Positions 8,708 to 17,490 are shown, counted from the stretch's first letter. The stretch is 64,000 nt of DNA from Arthrobacter sp. PsM3 (GCF_030433895.1 NZ_JARUXE010000008.1:82790-146789), one strand, 5' to 3'. The notes: generated from the sequence alone by a model not told the origin. Translations and numbers: made by a program.

Positions 8708-9505
8708 TCAGATCGTGTAGTGCACGCCCGCGACGGCGACGGCCACGTGCTGGCCGAAGACCCCTTTGGCTTCCGCCATGACGGTGGTCGGGGACGTCCA
8801 GACCGGGATGTGGGTCAGCAGCAGCCGCCGGGCCCCGGCGGCAACGGCAGCGTCACCGGCGCGTTTGCCGGTCAGGTGCACGTCCTTGATGCCGTCGTCG
8901 CGGCCTTCCTCGAAGGCGGCCTCACAGAGGAACAGATCGGCGTCGCGGGCCGCGTCCTCGAGTCCGCTGCAGGAGTCGGTGTCCCCCGAGTAACTGAGCA
9001 CCCGGGTGACGGGGTTGCCGTCCTTGTCCGGTTCGGTGACCTCCACGCGGAGCGCGTAGGCCTCCTCCACCGGGTGGTTGACGGCGTACGGGGTGACCGT
9101 GAACGGGCCCATGGCCACCGGCTTGCGCTCGGACCAGTTGCTGAAGTCGAATTCCTCGTGCATCCCGGGGTCCAGCTCCAGGCCGTAGGCCGTGGCCATC
9201 CGGTCCGCTGTGGCGGCCGGCCCCCAGACCGGGATCCTGCCGCGCCCCCAGCCGCCCGGCTTCCAGCGCACCGCGACGTGGAGACCGCACAGGTCCATGC
9301 AGTGGTCCGGGTGCAGGTGGGTGAGGAAAATCGCGTCAATGTCCTCCAGGTCCGTGTAGCGCTGGATGGCGCCGAGTGCCCCGCTGCCGAGGTCCAGGAC
9401 GATCTTCCAGTTCCGTTCGCCGTCGTTGGCGGTCAGCAAATAACACGACGCCGGCGAGCCCGGCCCCGGAAAGGATCCGGTGCAGCCCACGATGGTCAGC
9501 TTCAC
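8708..9505 (-). CDS. MBL-fold metallo-hydrolase (Rv1339-like, possible cyclic-nucleotide phosphodiesterase)
   Basis: A 265-residue metallo-beta-lactamase fold hydrolase. The metal motif [11 protein letters not shown] (HxHxDH) is at about residue 66, with [19 protein letters not shown] and LTHIPVW supplying the later ligands. It starts at a GTG overlapping the murI stop (GTGA). The order murI-MBL-rph-rdgB is that of M. tuberculosis Rv1338-Rv1341, where Rv1339 has been described as an atypical class II cAMP phosphodiesterase. Orthology is inferred from order and motifs. RNase Z-like or other phosphodiester activity remains possible. Confidence 0.85.
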   Translation of the reverse strand: MKLTIVGCTGSFPGPGSPASCYLLTANDGERNWKIVLDLGSGALGAIQRYTDLEDIDAIFLTHLHPDHCMDLCGLHVAVRWKPGGWGRGRIPVWGPAATADRMATAYGLELDPGMHEEFDFSNWSERKPVAMGPFTVTPYAVNHPVEEAYALRVEVTEPDKDGNPVTRVLSYSGDTDSCSGLEDAARDADLFLCEAAFEEGRDDGIKDVHLTGKRAGDAAVAAGARRLLLTHIPVWTSPTTVMAEAKGVFGQHVAVAVAGVHYTI

Positions 9506-10515
9506 AGGGCGGGTCCTCCAACGAAGTTGGAGATCCGGGGACGGCCCGCGCCGGCCTGCGCGGCGGCGATCATTTCCGGTGTGATCCTGGCCAGGCTGCC
9601 CGTGGGGTACTGGGCCGCGACGTGGTCGACGTGCCGGACGCTGAGCACCTCGGGGCCGAGGAAGCGGCGGGCGAGGTGCTCGAACTGTACGGCGTCGCCG
9701 GTGGCGATGAAATTGTGCGTCGGGGCGCTGGCGTCGGTGCGTTCCAGCCCGCGGGAGGCCAGCGCCCGGTAGACGTCCTTGGCCGTCTCCTCAGCGCTGG
9801 AGACCAGGGTGACGTCCTCCCCCAGCACGAAAGAGATGACGCCGGTAAGCAGCGGATAGTGCGTGCAGCCCAGCACCACGGTGTCCACGCCGGCGGCTTT
9901 GAGCGGGGCCAGGTATTCGCGGGCGACGGCGAGCAGCTCCGGCCCGGTGGTGATGCCGGCCTCGACGTAGGACACGAACGCCGGGCAGGCGACGGACGTG
10001 ATGTGCAGGTCCGGGGCGGCGGCGAACGTGTCCTCGTAGGCGCGGGAGCCGATGGTGGCGGAGGTGCCGATGACGCCGACGCGGCCGCTGCGGGTGGCTG
10101 CGACGGCGCGGCGCACGGCCGGCTGGATCACTTCGATGACGGGGATCCCGTAGCGGGCGGTGTAGCGTTCGCGGGCATCGCGGAGCACGGCGGCGGACGC
10201 GGAGTTGCACGCTATGGTCAGCAGCTTCACGCCCGAATCCACGAGTTCGTCCATCACGCCCAGGGCGTTGGCCCGGACCTCGGCGATCGGGAGCGGACCG
10301 TAGGGGCCGTTGGCGGTGTCCCCGACGTAGAGGATGGATTCGTTGGGCAGCTGGTCGATGATGGACCGGGCCACGGTGAGTCCGCCGACGCCGGAATCAA
10401 ACACACCGATGGGACGCGACCCCATCCGGCTGGCGGTCTGGCTGCTGGCGGTACTGCTCGCTGGAGAGTCCGCAACAGCTGCCGCTGCCGGATCCTTGCT
10501 CGATGCTGAAGTCAT
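9502..10515 (-). CDS. murI: Glutamate racemase
   Basis: Makes D-glutamate for peptidoglycan. [17 protein letters not shown] (catalytic Asp), [23 protein letters not shown] (first catalytic Cys) and [15 protein letters not shown] (second catalytic Cys, followed by His) are all present. The ATG at 10515 is preferred to an ATG 14 codons upstream because TATCCT lies nine bases before it. About 40 Ser/Ala-rich residues precede the catalytic core, an extension beyond the usual 270 residues. First gene of the operon with the MBL hydrolase (four-base overlap). Confidence 0.95.
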   Translation of the reverse strand: MTSASSKDPAAAAVADSPASSTASSQTASRMGSRPIGVFDSGVGGLTVARSIIDQLPNESILYVGDTANGPYGPLPIAEVRANALGVMDELVDSGVKLLTIACNSASAAVLRDARERYTARYGIPVIEVIQPAVRRAVAATRSGRVGVIGTSATIGSRAYEDTFAAAPDLHITSVACPAFVSYVEAGITTGPELLAVAREYLAPLKAAGVDTVVLGCTHYPLLTGVISFVLGEDVTLVSSAEETAKDVYRALASRGLERTDASAPTHNFIATGDAVQFEHLARRFLGPEVLSVRHVDHVAAQYPTGSLARITPEMIAAAQAGAGRPRISNFVGGPAL

Positions 10516-10524
10516 GATTATTCG

Positions 10525-10530
10525 AGGATA
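10525..10530 (-). promoter_or_regulatory. Possible -10 hexamer of murI
   Basis: TATCCT on the minus strand, nine bases before the ATG at 10515. The leader would be only two or three bases, or none. Confidence 0.4.
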
Positions 10531-10635
10531 GGGCTTAGCCACGGGCGCGGCCATCACATTGTGTCGTCCGACTCATGTCTAATTTGTCACACGCGGCGGC
10601 AGCCCCGGCCGCCGCACGGCACCCGGTGCCGCCGT

Positions 10636-11202
10636 TCAGCCGCGAGTGTCCAGCGACTGCAGCATCGCCTGCACCAGGGATTCCTGCAGCCAGGTGGTGA
10701 AGTTGTAGACCAGCGCGAGGTAGCTTTCGACGTCCTCGGCCTGGGACCAGTCCTGCATCAGGTGCACGTGGCCGGCATCCTCGTCGTCGCGGATGTCCAG
10801 GCGTTCGGCCAGCACCAGCCGGACGTCGTTGAGCGCCATGGACCAGTGCCGCGCGTCGGCGGGGCTCAGCACCAGTTCATCCTTGTCCAGCCCGAGGGAC
10901 GCGGCTTTCAACGCGCCGATCTTGCTCTCGCGCAGCGACCGCTCGGTATACCGGCGGAACTCCAGCGAGGCGGCGGCGTCGTTCTTCGAGACGTTCGGGA
11001 GCAGCCGGCGCAGGGCACGGTCCGAGGGTTCGCGCGCCTCGCTATCGAGTCCCACGAGCGCGGCGAGCGGATCCTGGTTGGCGCGTTCCTCCGGCTCCAG
11101 CATGGACACGACGTCGTCGAAGAGGCTGCGGAGCAGTTCCCGCTCGGCCGGTTCCAGATAGCCGGTGATGCCCTTGATTCCGGACTTGAATGCCTTAGCC
11201 AC
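10636..11202 (-). CDS. DUF2017 domain protein, coupled to clpS
   Basis: A 188-residue soluble protein of the actinobacterial DUF2017 family, seen downstream of clpS (Rv1332 position in M. tuberculosis). LEPAERELLRSLFDDVVSML is the conserved N-terminal helix and DARHWSMALNDVRLVLAERL the central motif. The GTG at 11202 is chosen because AAAGGAAA precedes it at proper spacing; it overlaps the clpS end by eight bases. No catalytic residues are recognisable. The tight coupling with the N-degron adaptor ClpS suggests a role in regulated proteolysis, which is inference only. Confidence 0.85.
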   Translation of the reverse strand: MAKAFKSGIKGITGYLEPAERELLRSLFDDVVSMLEPEERANQDPLAALVGLDSEAREPSDRALRRLLPNVSKNDAAASLEFRRYTERSLRESKIGALKAASLGLDKDELVLSPADARHWSMALNDVRLVLAERLDIRDDEDAGHVHLMQDWSQAEDVESYLALVYNFTTWLQESLVQAMLQSLDTRG

Positions 11203-11563
11203 GTTTTCCTTTGCCTTTGCCTGAACCTGAGCCGTCGCCGCCGCCGGTGGCCTTTTCCACCGTGGCCCAGAGACCGTAGCCATGCATCGCGACCGCGTGC
11301 TGCTCCACCTGCTCCTTGCTGCCGTGCGCCACGATGGAGCGTCCCTTCTTGTGGACCTCCAGCATGAGCTTGTTCGCTTTGGCCTCCGAATAACCGAAGT
11401 AGCTGCGGAACACGTAGGCCACGTAGCTCATGAGGTTCACCGGATCATTCCAGATCACGAGGTTCCAAGGGATATCCGGGGCGGTCAGGACATCGGTCGA
11501 CGTCACTGTTCCGGTCTGGGTGCTCTCCTGGGTGTCAGGGCCGAGCGCAACGCTGAGGGTCAT
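11195..11563 (-). CDS. clpS: ATP-dependent Clp protease adaptor ClpS
   Basis: Delivers N-end-rule substrates to ClpC/ClpP. The protein has 122 residues. The core PWNLVIWNDPVNLMSYVAYVF (about residue 32) through EVHKKGRSIVAHGSKEQVEQHAVAMHGYGLWATVE contains the N-degron pocket and ClpC-binding surface. A Thr/Ser-rich N-terminal 30 residues and a Gly/Lys-rich tail (GSGKGKGK) flank it. The ATG at 11563 follows TAGAAT by six bases. It is divergent from pncB with only 37 bases between start codons. Confidence 0.95.
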   Translation of the reverse strand: MTLSVALGPDTQESTQTGTVTSTDVLTAPDIPWNLVIWNDPVNLMSYVAYVFRSYFGYSEAKANKLMLEVHKKGRSIVAHGSKEQVEQHAVAMHGYGLWATVEKATGGGDGSGSGKGKGKRG

Positions 11564-11600
11564 CTGTCCATTCTATGGGGATGCGCACTAGAGTGAATTT
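11564..11600. promoter_or_regulatory. Divergent leaderless promoter pair clpS / pncB
   Basis: The whole intergenic space is 37 bases. On the minus strand TAGAAT (11570-11575) is six bases before the clpS ATG; on the plus strand TAGAGT (11589-11594) is six bases before the pncB GTG. The two -10 hexamers are 13 bases apart, so each -35 region must lie in or beside the other gene's start, and both polymerases could hardly bind together. Confidence 0.7.
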
Positions 11601-12929
11601 GTGAGTACCTCAGCTGGCTGGGAGCGTCCCCGCACGTCCCTGTACACCGACCATTACGAGCTGACCATGCTGCAGGCCGCGCTGCATTCCGGCGCCGCCC
11701 ACCGCAAGTCAGTGTTCGAGGCCTTTACCCGGCGCCTGCCGGACGGGCGCCGCTACGGCATTGTGGGCGGCACCGGCCGGCTGCTCGAGGGCATCGCGGA
11801 CTTCCGCTTCGGCGACACCGAAATCGACTTCCTGCGCCGGACCAAGGTGGTCAACGAGGAGACCTTGGACTATCTGGCCGGGTTTTCCTTCTCCGGCGAC
11901 ATCTGGGGCTACGCGGAGGGCGAAGCGTACTTCCCCAACTCCCCCATCCTCATCGTCGAATCCACCTTCGCCGAGGCCTGCATCCTCGAGACGTACATCC
12001 TCTCGATCCTCAACCATGACAGCGCCATCGCCTCCGCGGCCTCGCGCATGATCACCGCGGCCGGCAGCCGGCCCTGCGTGGAGATGGGATCGCGCCGCAC
12101 CCAGGAGGAATCCGCCGTCTCGGCCGCCCGGGCAGCGATCATCGCCGGCTTCGACAGCACCTCAAACCTTGAGGCGGGGCTGCGCTACGGGCTGAAGACG
12201 GTCGGCACGGCCGCGCATTCCTTCACCCTCCTGCACGACACGGAACGCGAGGCGTTCGAGGCGCAGATCGCCTCGATGGGCGCCGGAACCGCGCTGCTGG
12301 TGGACACCTACGACGTCGAGGCGGCGGTGCGCACCGCCGTCGAACTGGGCGGCGACAAACTCGGTGCGGTTCGTCTGGACTCCGGCGACCTCGTGGCCCA
12401 GGCGCAGTGGGTCCGCCGGCTCCTCGACGAGCTGGGCAACGAGCGGACCCGCATCATCGTCACCTCCGACCTGGACGAGTTCGCCATCGCCGCCCTGCAG
12501 TCCGCACCGGTGGACTCCTACGGCGTTGGGACTTCACTCGTGACCGGCTCCGGCGCGCCGACGGCCAGCATGGTCTACAAGCTGGTCAGCCGCACGGACG
12601 ACGACGGCGATTTCGTTTCCGTCGCCAAGGCCGCCAAGAACAAGACCAGCAAGGGCGGACGCAAGTACGCGCTGCGCAAGCTCAACGAGCGCGGCACGGC
12701 CACCCAGGAGATCGTCGGAATCGGCCGCCGCCCCGAGGACGACGGCAACGACCGGCCGCTGCTTCACCAGTTCGTCAAGAACGGCGAACTGGTGCCCGGC
12801 TGGACCGGCGCGGAGGGCGTGCTGCGTGCCCGCAAGCGCCACGCGGACACCATGAAAGAGCTTCCCGCTGTCGTGAACCGGCTGCAGCGCGGCGAAGCAG
12901 CCATCCCCACCATCTACGAGGAGAACTGA
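11601..12929 (+). CDS. pncB: Nicotinate phosphoribosyltransferase
   Basis: Converts nicotinate and PRPP to nicotinate mononucleotide in the Preiss-Handler NAD salvage route. The protein has 442 residues. LYTDHYELTMLQAAL (about 14), FEAFTRRLPDGRRYGIVGG, ASAASRMITAAG, EMGSRRTQEESA, GTAAHSFTLL, GAVRLDSGDL and SYGVGTSLVTG are the family motifs. Starts at a GTG six bases after TAGAGT (leaderless). The stop and the pncA ATG share one base (TGATG), so a nicotinamide-to-NaMN operon is encoded. Confidence 0.96.
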   Translation: MSTSAGWERPRTSLYTDHYELTMLQAALHSGAAHRKSVFEAFTRRLPDGRRYGIVGGTGRLLEGIADFRFGDTEIDFLRRTKVVNEETLDYLAGFSFSGDIWGYAEGEAYFPNSPILIVESTFAEACILETYILSILNHDSAIASAASRMITAAGSRPCVEMGSRRTQEESAVSAARAAIIAGFDSTSNLEAGLRYGLKTVGTAAHSFTLLHDTEREAFEAQIASMGAGTALLVDTYDVEAAVRTAVELGGDKLGAVRLDSGDLVAQAQWVRRLLDELGNERTRIIVTSDLDEFAIAALQSAPVDSYGVGTSLVTGSGAPTASMVYKLVSRTDDDGDFVSVAKAAKNKTSKGGRKYALRKLNERGTATQEIVGIGRRPEDDGNDRPLLHQFVKNGELVPGWTGAEGVLRARKRHADTMKELPAVVNRLQRGEAAIPTIYEEN

Positions 12930-13591
12930 TGTCCCGCGCCCTGATCATCGTCGACGTCCAGAACGATTTCTGCGAAGGGGGCTCCCTGGCCGTCGCAGGC
13001 GGGGCTGAGCTGGCCGGCGCCATCAGCGAATACGTCGACGCCCACCACGGACAGTTTGACCACATCGTCGCGACCCAGGACTGGCATGTCGATCCGGGCG
13101 CGCACTTCTCGGAGGACCCGGACTTCATCGACAGCTGGCCGAAGCATTGCGTGGCCGGAACCCGAGGTGCCGAGCTCCACCCGGACCTCGACACGGAATA
13201 CATCCAGGCCTACTTCCGAAAGGGCCAGTTCACCGCGGCGTACTCGGGCTTTGAAGGACTTCTCGCGCCGGACGACGCCGTGCCCACCGGGGACCGGAAG
13301 CCCGGCGCCATGCCCGTATCCGGCGGCGGCTTCGAGGCAGGGACCCCCGCCGGCGCTGACTTCGGCGCGGGTGAGGATGCGATCGGGCTCGACGACTGGC
13401 TGCAGAGCCACGATGTCGAGGACGTGGTGGTCGTCGGGATCGCCACCGACCATTGCGTCAAGGCGACCGCCCTGGACGGGGTGCAGGCCGGGTACTCCGT
13501 GACCGTGCTGCGCGATCTGACTGTGGGGGTTGCCGAGGATCTTGACGACGCAGTCGCCGAGATGGAACTCGGCGGGGTCGACATCGCCTGA
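12929..13591 (+). CDS. pncA: Nicotinamidase
   Basis: Deamidates nicotinamide to nicotinate, feeding the coupled pncB product. The protein has 220 residues against roughly 186 in M. tuberculosis PncA. Catalytic triad Asp9 (IIVDVQNDF), Lys98 (YFRKGQF) and Cys176 (ATDHCVKAT) is intact; metal ligands Asp51, His53, His59 and His73 are visible in TQDWHVDPGAHF and WPKHC. The extra length is a Gly/Pro-rich loop at about residues 115-150, just before the DWL helix. Because the triad is complete, pyrazinamide-type amides are plausible substrates too (inference). Confidence 0.95.
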   Translation: MSRALIIVDVQNDFCEGGSLAVAGGAELAGAISEYVDAHHGQFDHIVATQDWHVDPGAHFSEDPDFIDSWPKHCVAGTRGAELHPDLDTEYIQAYFRKGQFTAAYSGFEGLLAPDDAVPTGDRKPGAMPVSGGGFEAGTPAGADFGAGEDAIGLDDWLQSHDVEDVVVVGIATDHCVKATALDGVQAGYSVTVLRDLTVGVAEDLDDAVAEMELGGVDIA

Positions 13592-13622
13592 GCAGCTGCG
13601 GCTTCCCGGCAGCTTCCTGGGC

Positions 13623-13667
13623 TGCGGCTTCCCGGAGGCGTCTGTCCCGGAGGCGTCTGTCCCGGCT
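13623..13667. repeat. Short tandem repeat in the pncA-lipoprotein gap
   Basis: Two adjacent copies of a 15-base unit (GGAGGCGTCTGTCCC), preceded by two copies of GCTGCGGCTTCCCGG. The 217-base gap otherwise holds only the promoter of the lipoprotein gene. Confidence 0.7.
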
Positions 13668-13753
13668 GCCTCTTCCCCGGGTGCGCCGGGACGGCCTGCG
13701 CGATTGCGGCGACATCCGGCCGCACCGCTGACCGGAAAACGGTGCCCCCGCAG

Positions 13754-13759
13754 TAGACT
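13754..13759 (+). promoter_or_regulatory. -10 hexamer for the lipoprotein gene
   Basis: TAGACT about 50 bases before the ATG at 13809, with GGAG at proper Shine-Dalgarno distance from that ATG. Here the transcript would have a leader, unlike many neighbours. Confidence 0.4.
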
Positions 13760-13808
13760 CGAAATCCTGGCCATTATCGTCTGACCCGTACGAACCCCGG
13801 AGTACATC

Positions 13809-14153
13809 ATGAAAAAGACCCTGACCGTCCTGATCGCTGCCGGGGCCCTGCTCGGCGCCGCCGGCTGCGCGGCCCCGCAAGACACCACCGCGGAGACCTG
13901 CGCCCGGGTCCAGACTGTCGGCGCGGGACCCACGTCGAACGCGGACAAAGCCGGCATGATCCGCCTCGCCAACCGGCTCAGGCCCGTTGAGGCCACCGCG
14001 TCCGCGGAACTGAAGACCCCGCTGCAGTCCATCATCGAATTCCTGGACGAGTCGGCGAAGGAAACGCCGGACACCGGCAAGCTGCAGGAGATGCAGGGCA
14101 AGTACACCTCTGCGGGCCAGGCCCTCACCCAGGCCTGCGGCGGCGGCCAGTAA
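13809..14153 (+). CDS. Small putative lipoprotein
   Basis: A 114-residue secreted protein. KK at residues 2-3, a hydrophobic stretch and the lipobox LGAAGC with Cys20 give a lipoprotein signal peptide, so the mature protein is expected to be anchored to the outer face of the membrane. The mature part has two more Cys (ETCARVQ and TQACGGG) that could form a disulphide. It is largely helical and I do not recognise the family. Monocistronic: own promoter and a perfect terminator at 14209. Confidence 0.75.
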   Translation: MKKTLTVLIAAGALLGAAGCAAPQDTTAETCARVQTVGAGPTSNADKAGMIRLANRLRPVEATASAELKTPLQSIIEFLDESAKETPDTGKLQEMQGKYTSAGQALTQACGGGQ

Positions 14154-14208
14154 CAGCGGTCCGCGGCTGCGAAAGCCGCAAACCTGCTACTGCAGAACTT
14201 ACAAAAGA

Positions 14209-14236
14209 GGGACCGGGTGATCCCGGTCCCTTTTTT
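14209..14236 (+). terminator. Intrinsic terminator after the lipoprotein gene (bidirectional)
   Basis: Perfect 9-bp stem GGGACCGGG / CCCGGTCCC, loop TGAT, followed by six T. An A-rich stretch precedes it, so it can also stop transcription from the helicase gene on the minus strand. Confidence 0.92.
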
Positions 14237-14293
14237 GTGCCGTTGGCATTTGGCCCGGTGGATTTTGTGCCCTGGCTCCTATGCCGGCGGCGG

Positions 14294-16084
14294 CTACTTC
14301 CGGCCGATGAACCAGTCCTGGAGCTTCCGCAGCCGGGTCTGCAGCTGCTCCTCGTTGGCCTGGGCCACGGCCGGACCACCGCAGACCGTCCTGAGCTTGG
14401 TGTGGATGACGCCGTGTGGCGTGCCAGTCCGCGCGGACCAGGCCGCGACATTCTTGGCCAGTTCGGTGCGCAGGTCCATCAGCATCCGGTGATCCGGCAG
14501 TGCCGGTACGGCAGCAGCGGCCGCAGCCGCGCCCTGCGGGGCGCGCGCGTTCTTGCGGTTGAGCTGCTCATGCTGGCGCTGGCGCAGCAGCGTGCCGACC
14601 TGTTCGGCGTCGAGCAGGCCGGGAATTCCGAGGAAGTCGAGCTCGTCCTCCGAGCCGACCTCGCCGCCGGTGCCGAACTCGCCGCCGTCGAACAGCACGC
14701 GGTCAAAGGAGGCCTGCGAATCCAGGGCCTCGAACTTGCCCTTTGTCAGCGAATCGGAGGCCTTCTCCTCGCGGTTCGCCTCGTCCATGAGCGAGTCTTC
14801 CGGGTTGAAGAGGCCGTCGCCGTCCTCCTTCTCGGGGCGGTCCAGGGCATGGTCGCGCTCTGCCTCCATGGAGTTGGCCAGCGCCATCAGCTGCGGCACG
14901 GAGGGCAGGAAGACCGACGCCGTCTCGCCGCGTTTCCGGGCGCGCACGAAGCGGCCGACGGCCTGGGCGAAGAACAGCGGGGTGGCGGTGGAGGTTGCGT
15001 ACACCCCAACGGAGAGCCGTGGAACGTCCACGCCCTCGGAGACCATCCGCACGGCCACCATCCAGCGCTTCTCGCTGGCGGTGAACTCCTCGATCTTGCT
15101 GGAGGCCTTGGCATCATCGGAGAGGATCACTGTGGGCGACTCGCCGGTGATCCTCTTCAGCTGGCCGGCGTAGGCGCGCGCGTCCTCGTGGTCGGTCGCA
15201 ATGACAAGCCCGCCGGCGTCGGGAACTGTCCGGCGCACCTCGCTGAGGCGTTTGTCGGCCCCGGCAAGGACCGCCGGGATCCACGCCCCGGTGGGGTTCA
15301 GCGCGGTCCGCCAGGCGTGGGAGGTGACGTTCTTGGTGACCGCCGATTCGCCGAGCGAGGCCGCCATCTCCTCGCCGGCGCTCGTGCGCCAGCGCATCTG
15401 GCCGGAGTAGGCCATGAACATCACCGGACGGACCACGTGGTCCCGCAGCGCCTTGCCGTAGCCATAGGTATAGTCCGCCTTCGAACGCCGGATGCCGTCC
15501 CGGTCCTCGGCGTATTCCACGAACGGGATCGGCGAGGTGTCGGAACGGAACGGAGTACCCGTCAGCGAGAGCCGGCGTGCCGCGGGCTCGAAGGCTTCGC
15601 GGAGTCCGTCGCCCCATGACAGCGCCTCGCCGCCGTGGTGGATTTCATCGAGGATGACGAGGGTGCGGGCCGCCTCGGTCTTGGCCCGGTGCAGCATCGG
15701 CTTGCTTGCCACCTGCGCGTAGGTGACCGCGACGCCGATGAAACCGCGGCCGTGCTGGCCGTCGGCGTTCTTGAAGTTCGGATCGATGGCGATCCCCACC
15801 TTGGCGGCGGCGTCGGCCCACTGACGCTTCAGGTGGTCGGTGGGCGCCACGATGGTGACGCGGTTGACGACGTTGGCCTCGATCAGCATGGACGCCACCC
15901 GCAGCGCGAAGGTGGTCTTGCCGGCGCCCGGCGTGGCGACCGCCAGGAAGTCCCTGGGATGGGTGCTGAAGTAGCTGTCGAGGGCCTCCTGCTGCCAGGC
16001 ACGGAGCTTCGGTGCGGTGCCCCAGGCGGCCCGCTCGGGATACGCGGGCGGGAGGACGGGTCCGCCAAAGAGTGTCTCTGTCAT
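14294..16084 (-). CDS. DEAD/DEAH-box superfamily II helicase
   Basis: A 596-residue predicted ATP-dependent nucleic-acid translocase. Walker A ATPGAGKTTFAL is at about residue 50, VTIVAPTDHLKRQW is motif Ia, LVILDEIHHGGE is motif II (DEIH), LSLTGTPFRSD is motif III, and VRMVSEGVDVPRLSVGVYATST and QAVGRFVRAR are motifs V and VI. This domain set is of the XPB/UvrB-like restriction-helicase type. The C-terminal 150 residues are acidic then Ala/Gln-rich with no known domain. GGAGG eight bases before the ATG supports the start. No methylase or nuclease gene is adjacent, so it is not obviously part of a restriction or defence system. Confidence 0.85.
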   Translation of the reverse strand: MTETLFGGPVLPPAYPERAAWGTAPKLRAWQQEALDSYFSTHPRDFLAVATPGAGKTTFALRVASMLIEANVVNRVTIVAPTDHLKRQWADAAAKVGIAIDPNFKNADGQHGRGFIGVAVTYAQVASKPMLHRAKTEAARTLVILDEIHHGGEALSWGDGLREAFEPAARRLSLTGTPFRSDTSPIPFVEYAEDRDGIRRSKADYTYGYGKALRDHVVRPVMFMAYSGQMRWRTSAGEEMAASLGESAVTKNVTSHAWRTALNPTGAWIPAVLAGADKRLSEVRRTVPDAGGLVIATDHEDARAYAGQLKRITGESPTVILSDDAKASSKIEEFTASEKRWMVAVRMVSEGVDVPRLSVGVYATSTATPLFFAQAVGRFVRARKRGETASVFLPSVPQLMALANSMEAERDHALDRPEKEDGDGLFNPEDSLMDEANREEKASDSLTKGKFEALDSQASFDRVLFDGGEFGTGGEVGSEDELDFLGIPGLLDAEQVGTLLRQRQHEQLNRKNARAPQGAAAAAAAVPALPDHRMLMDLRTELAKNVAAWSARTGTPHGVIHTKLRTVCGGPAVAQANEEQLQTRLRKLQDWFIGRK

Positions 16085-16319
16085 TTAGGTGCCCTCCATT
16101 CCGCGTACTGCTGGCGCTGCCGGAGAAACCCAAATAAGCACAAAAACACCAATCTTTTTCGGATGAACCGTAAGCAACCACCGGCCGGCATGGGCCGGCA
16201 TCATTCACCGGGGGGAACAGGCCCTCCGGCGCAGGGTGGAACGGAGAGGCGGAACGGAGGTGCGGAACGCAAAGGGGCCGCACGCAGGGGCCCGGAGCCT
16301 CGCGGCCCGCGGGGACCAG

Positions 16320-16637
16320 CTACTTGTCGCCGGAACCGCTGCCGCCGTCTTTGCCCGGGCGCAGGCCCTCATAGACCTCTTTGCATTCGGGGCAGACAGG
16401 GAACTTCTTCGGATCGCGGCCCGGCGTCCAGACCTTGCCGCACAGGGCGATGACGGGTTCGCCGGACAGCGCGGATTCCATGATCTTTTCCTTGCGCACG
16501 TAGTGCGAGAAGCGTTCCCGGTCACCGGGTTCCACTTCCTGGCGCAGTTCCTCGCGCTCGATTGTGGCCGTCGACGTCCCGGCTCCGGAGAGCTCGCGCA
16601 TCGGGTCGTTTTCGAGGGGATCGGTCATGCTGTTCAT
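16320..16637 (-). CDS. DUF3039 domain protein, small zinc-ribbon-like
   Basis: A 105-residue acidic protein. The conserved C-terminal half reads IALCGKVWTPGRDPKKFPVCPECKEVYE: the C...CPEC arrangement resembles a treble-clef or zinc-ribbon, although only three Cys are seen. The family is actinobacterial and of unknown role. The ATG at 16637 follows TAAGAT by seven bases; an internal ATG three codons later is an alternative. It is in the same orientation as the helicase with a 235-base gap that is AT-rich near 16130-16190 and probably carries the helicase promoter. Confidence 0.8.
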   Translation of the reverse strand: MNSMTDPLENDPMRELSGAGTSTATIEREELRQEVEPGDRERFSHYVRKEKIMESALSGEPVIALCGKVWTPGRDPKKFPVCPECKEVYEGLRPGKDGGSGSGDK

Positions 16638-16644
16638 GAGACCC

Positions 16645-16650
16645 ATCTTA
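16645..16650 (-). promoter_or_regulatory. -10 hexamer of the DUF3039 gene, leaderless start
   Basis: TAAGAT, seven bases, then ATG at 16637 on the minus strand. Confidence 0.5.
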
Positions 16651-16707
16651 GCCGCTGGATCGGACGCAATGGCTACGCGGCCGGGACGGGACCGCTGGGA
16701 CGGGCTG

Positions 16708-17490
16708 CTACAGCCCCTGCCACGACGGCTTGTTCTCATAGCTGTGGCGGTAGTAGTCGGCGAGCCGCAGCGAGGACGCCGCGGCCTCGTCAACCAGGAT
16801 CGTGGCGTGCGGATGCAGCTGCAGGACGGAGGCGGCGCAGATGGCGGCGACGGGCCCTTCCACGAGGTCGCGGACCGCCTGGGCCTTCTGCGCGCCGGCC
16901 GCGATGAGAATCACATGCCGGGCCTCCAGGATGGTTCCCAGGCCCTGGGTAAGGACGTGGTGCGGGACGTGGGACAGGCTGCCGAAGAACCGTGCATTGT
17001 CCCGGCGTGTCTGCTCGATCAGGGTCTTGACCCGGGTCCGTGAGGCAAGGGATGAACCGGGCTCATTGAACCCGATGTGGCCGTCGGTGCCCACCCCCAG
17101 CAGTTGCAGGTCCACTCCCCCCGCCCCGCGGATGGCATCCTCGAAGGTACGGCAGGCTGCCGGGATGTCGGCGGCCTGGCCGTCAGGCCCGTGGACGTTC
17201 GCCGGGTCGATGTTGACCCGTTCGGTGAATTCGCGCCTGATCACTTCACGATAGGACTCGGGGTGGCCGGCCGGCAGACCCACGTACTCGTCAAGGGCGA
17301 AGGCACGGACCCGGCTGAAATCCAAGCCGTCCCGTTCGTGCCGCAGCGCCAGTTCGTTGTAGACCGGCAACGGCGACGAACCGGTCGCCAGGCCCAGGAC
17401 GGCGTCGGGCTTGCGCCGGAGCAGTGACTCGATCGCGTCCGCCGCGAGGGCGGCGATCAGCTTGGTGCCGGACAGAATGACGACTTCCAT
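16708..17490 (-). CDS. nagB: Glucosamine-6-phosphate deaminase
   Basis: Converts glucosamine-6-phosphate to fructose-6-phosphate and ammonia, the last step of amino-sugar catabolism. The protein has 260 residues. LGLATGSSPLPVYNELA binds phosphate; FALDEYVGLPAGHPESY carries the catalytic Asp; LLGVGTDGHIGFNEPGSSL and SRTRVKTL are further family motifs. AAAGGCAGG precedes the ATG. No nagA or DasR/NagR-type regulator gene is adjacent and no clear dre-type operator was seen in the 203-base upstream gap. Confidence 0.94.
   Translation of the reverse strand: MEVVILSGTKLIAALAADAIESLLRRKPDAVLGLATGSSPLPVYNELALRHERDGLDFSRVRAFALDEYVGLPAGHPESYREVIRREFTERVNIDPANVHGPDGQAADIPAACRTFEDAIRGAGGVDLQLLGVGTDGHIGFNEPGSSLASRTRVKTLIEQTRRDNARFFGSLSHVPHHVLTQGLGTILEARHVILIAAGAQKAQAVRDLVEGPVAAICAASVLQLHPHATILVDEAAASSLRLADYYRHSYENKPSWQGL

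Noticed and set aside
14237..15619. 460-codon plus-strand open frame
   Set aside because: Mirror of the helicase gene, which has all SF2 motifs; no motif or start site supports the plus-strand frame.
14294..16637. Helicase plus DUF3039 as a possible defence island
   Set aside because: No nuclease, methylase or defence partner nearby, neighbours are housekeeping genes, and DUF3039 has its own promoter.
16236..16907. Open frame of 223 codons on the plus strand
   Set aside because: It is antisense to DUF3039 and nagB and has the Arg/Gly-rich composition of a high-GC shadow frame.
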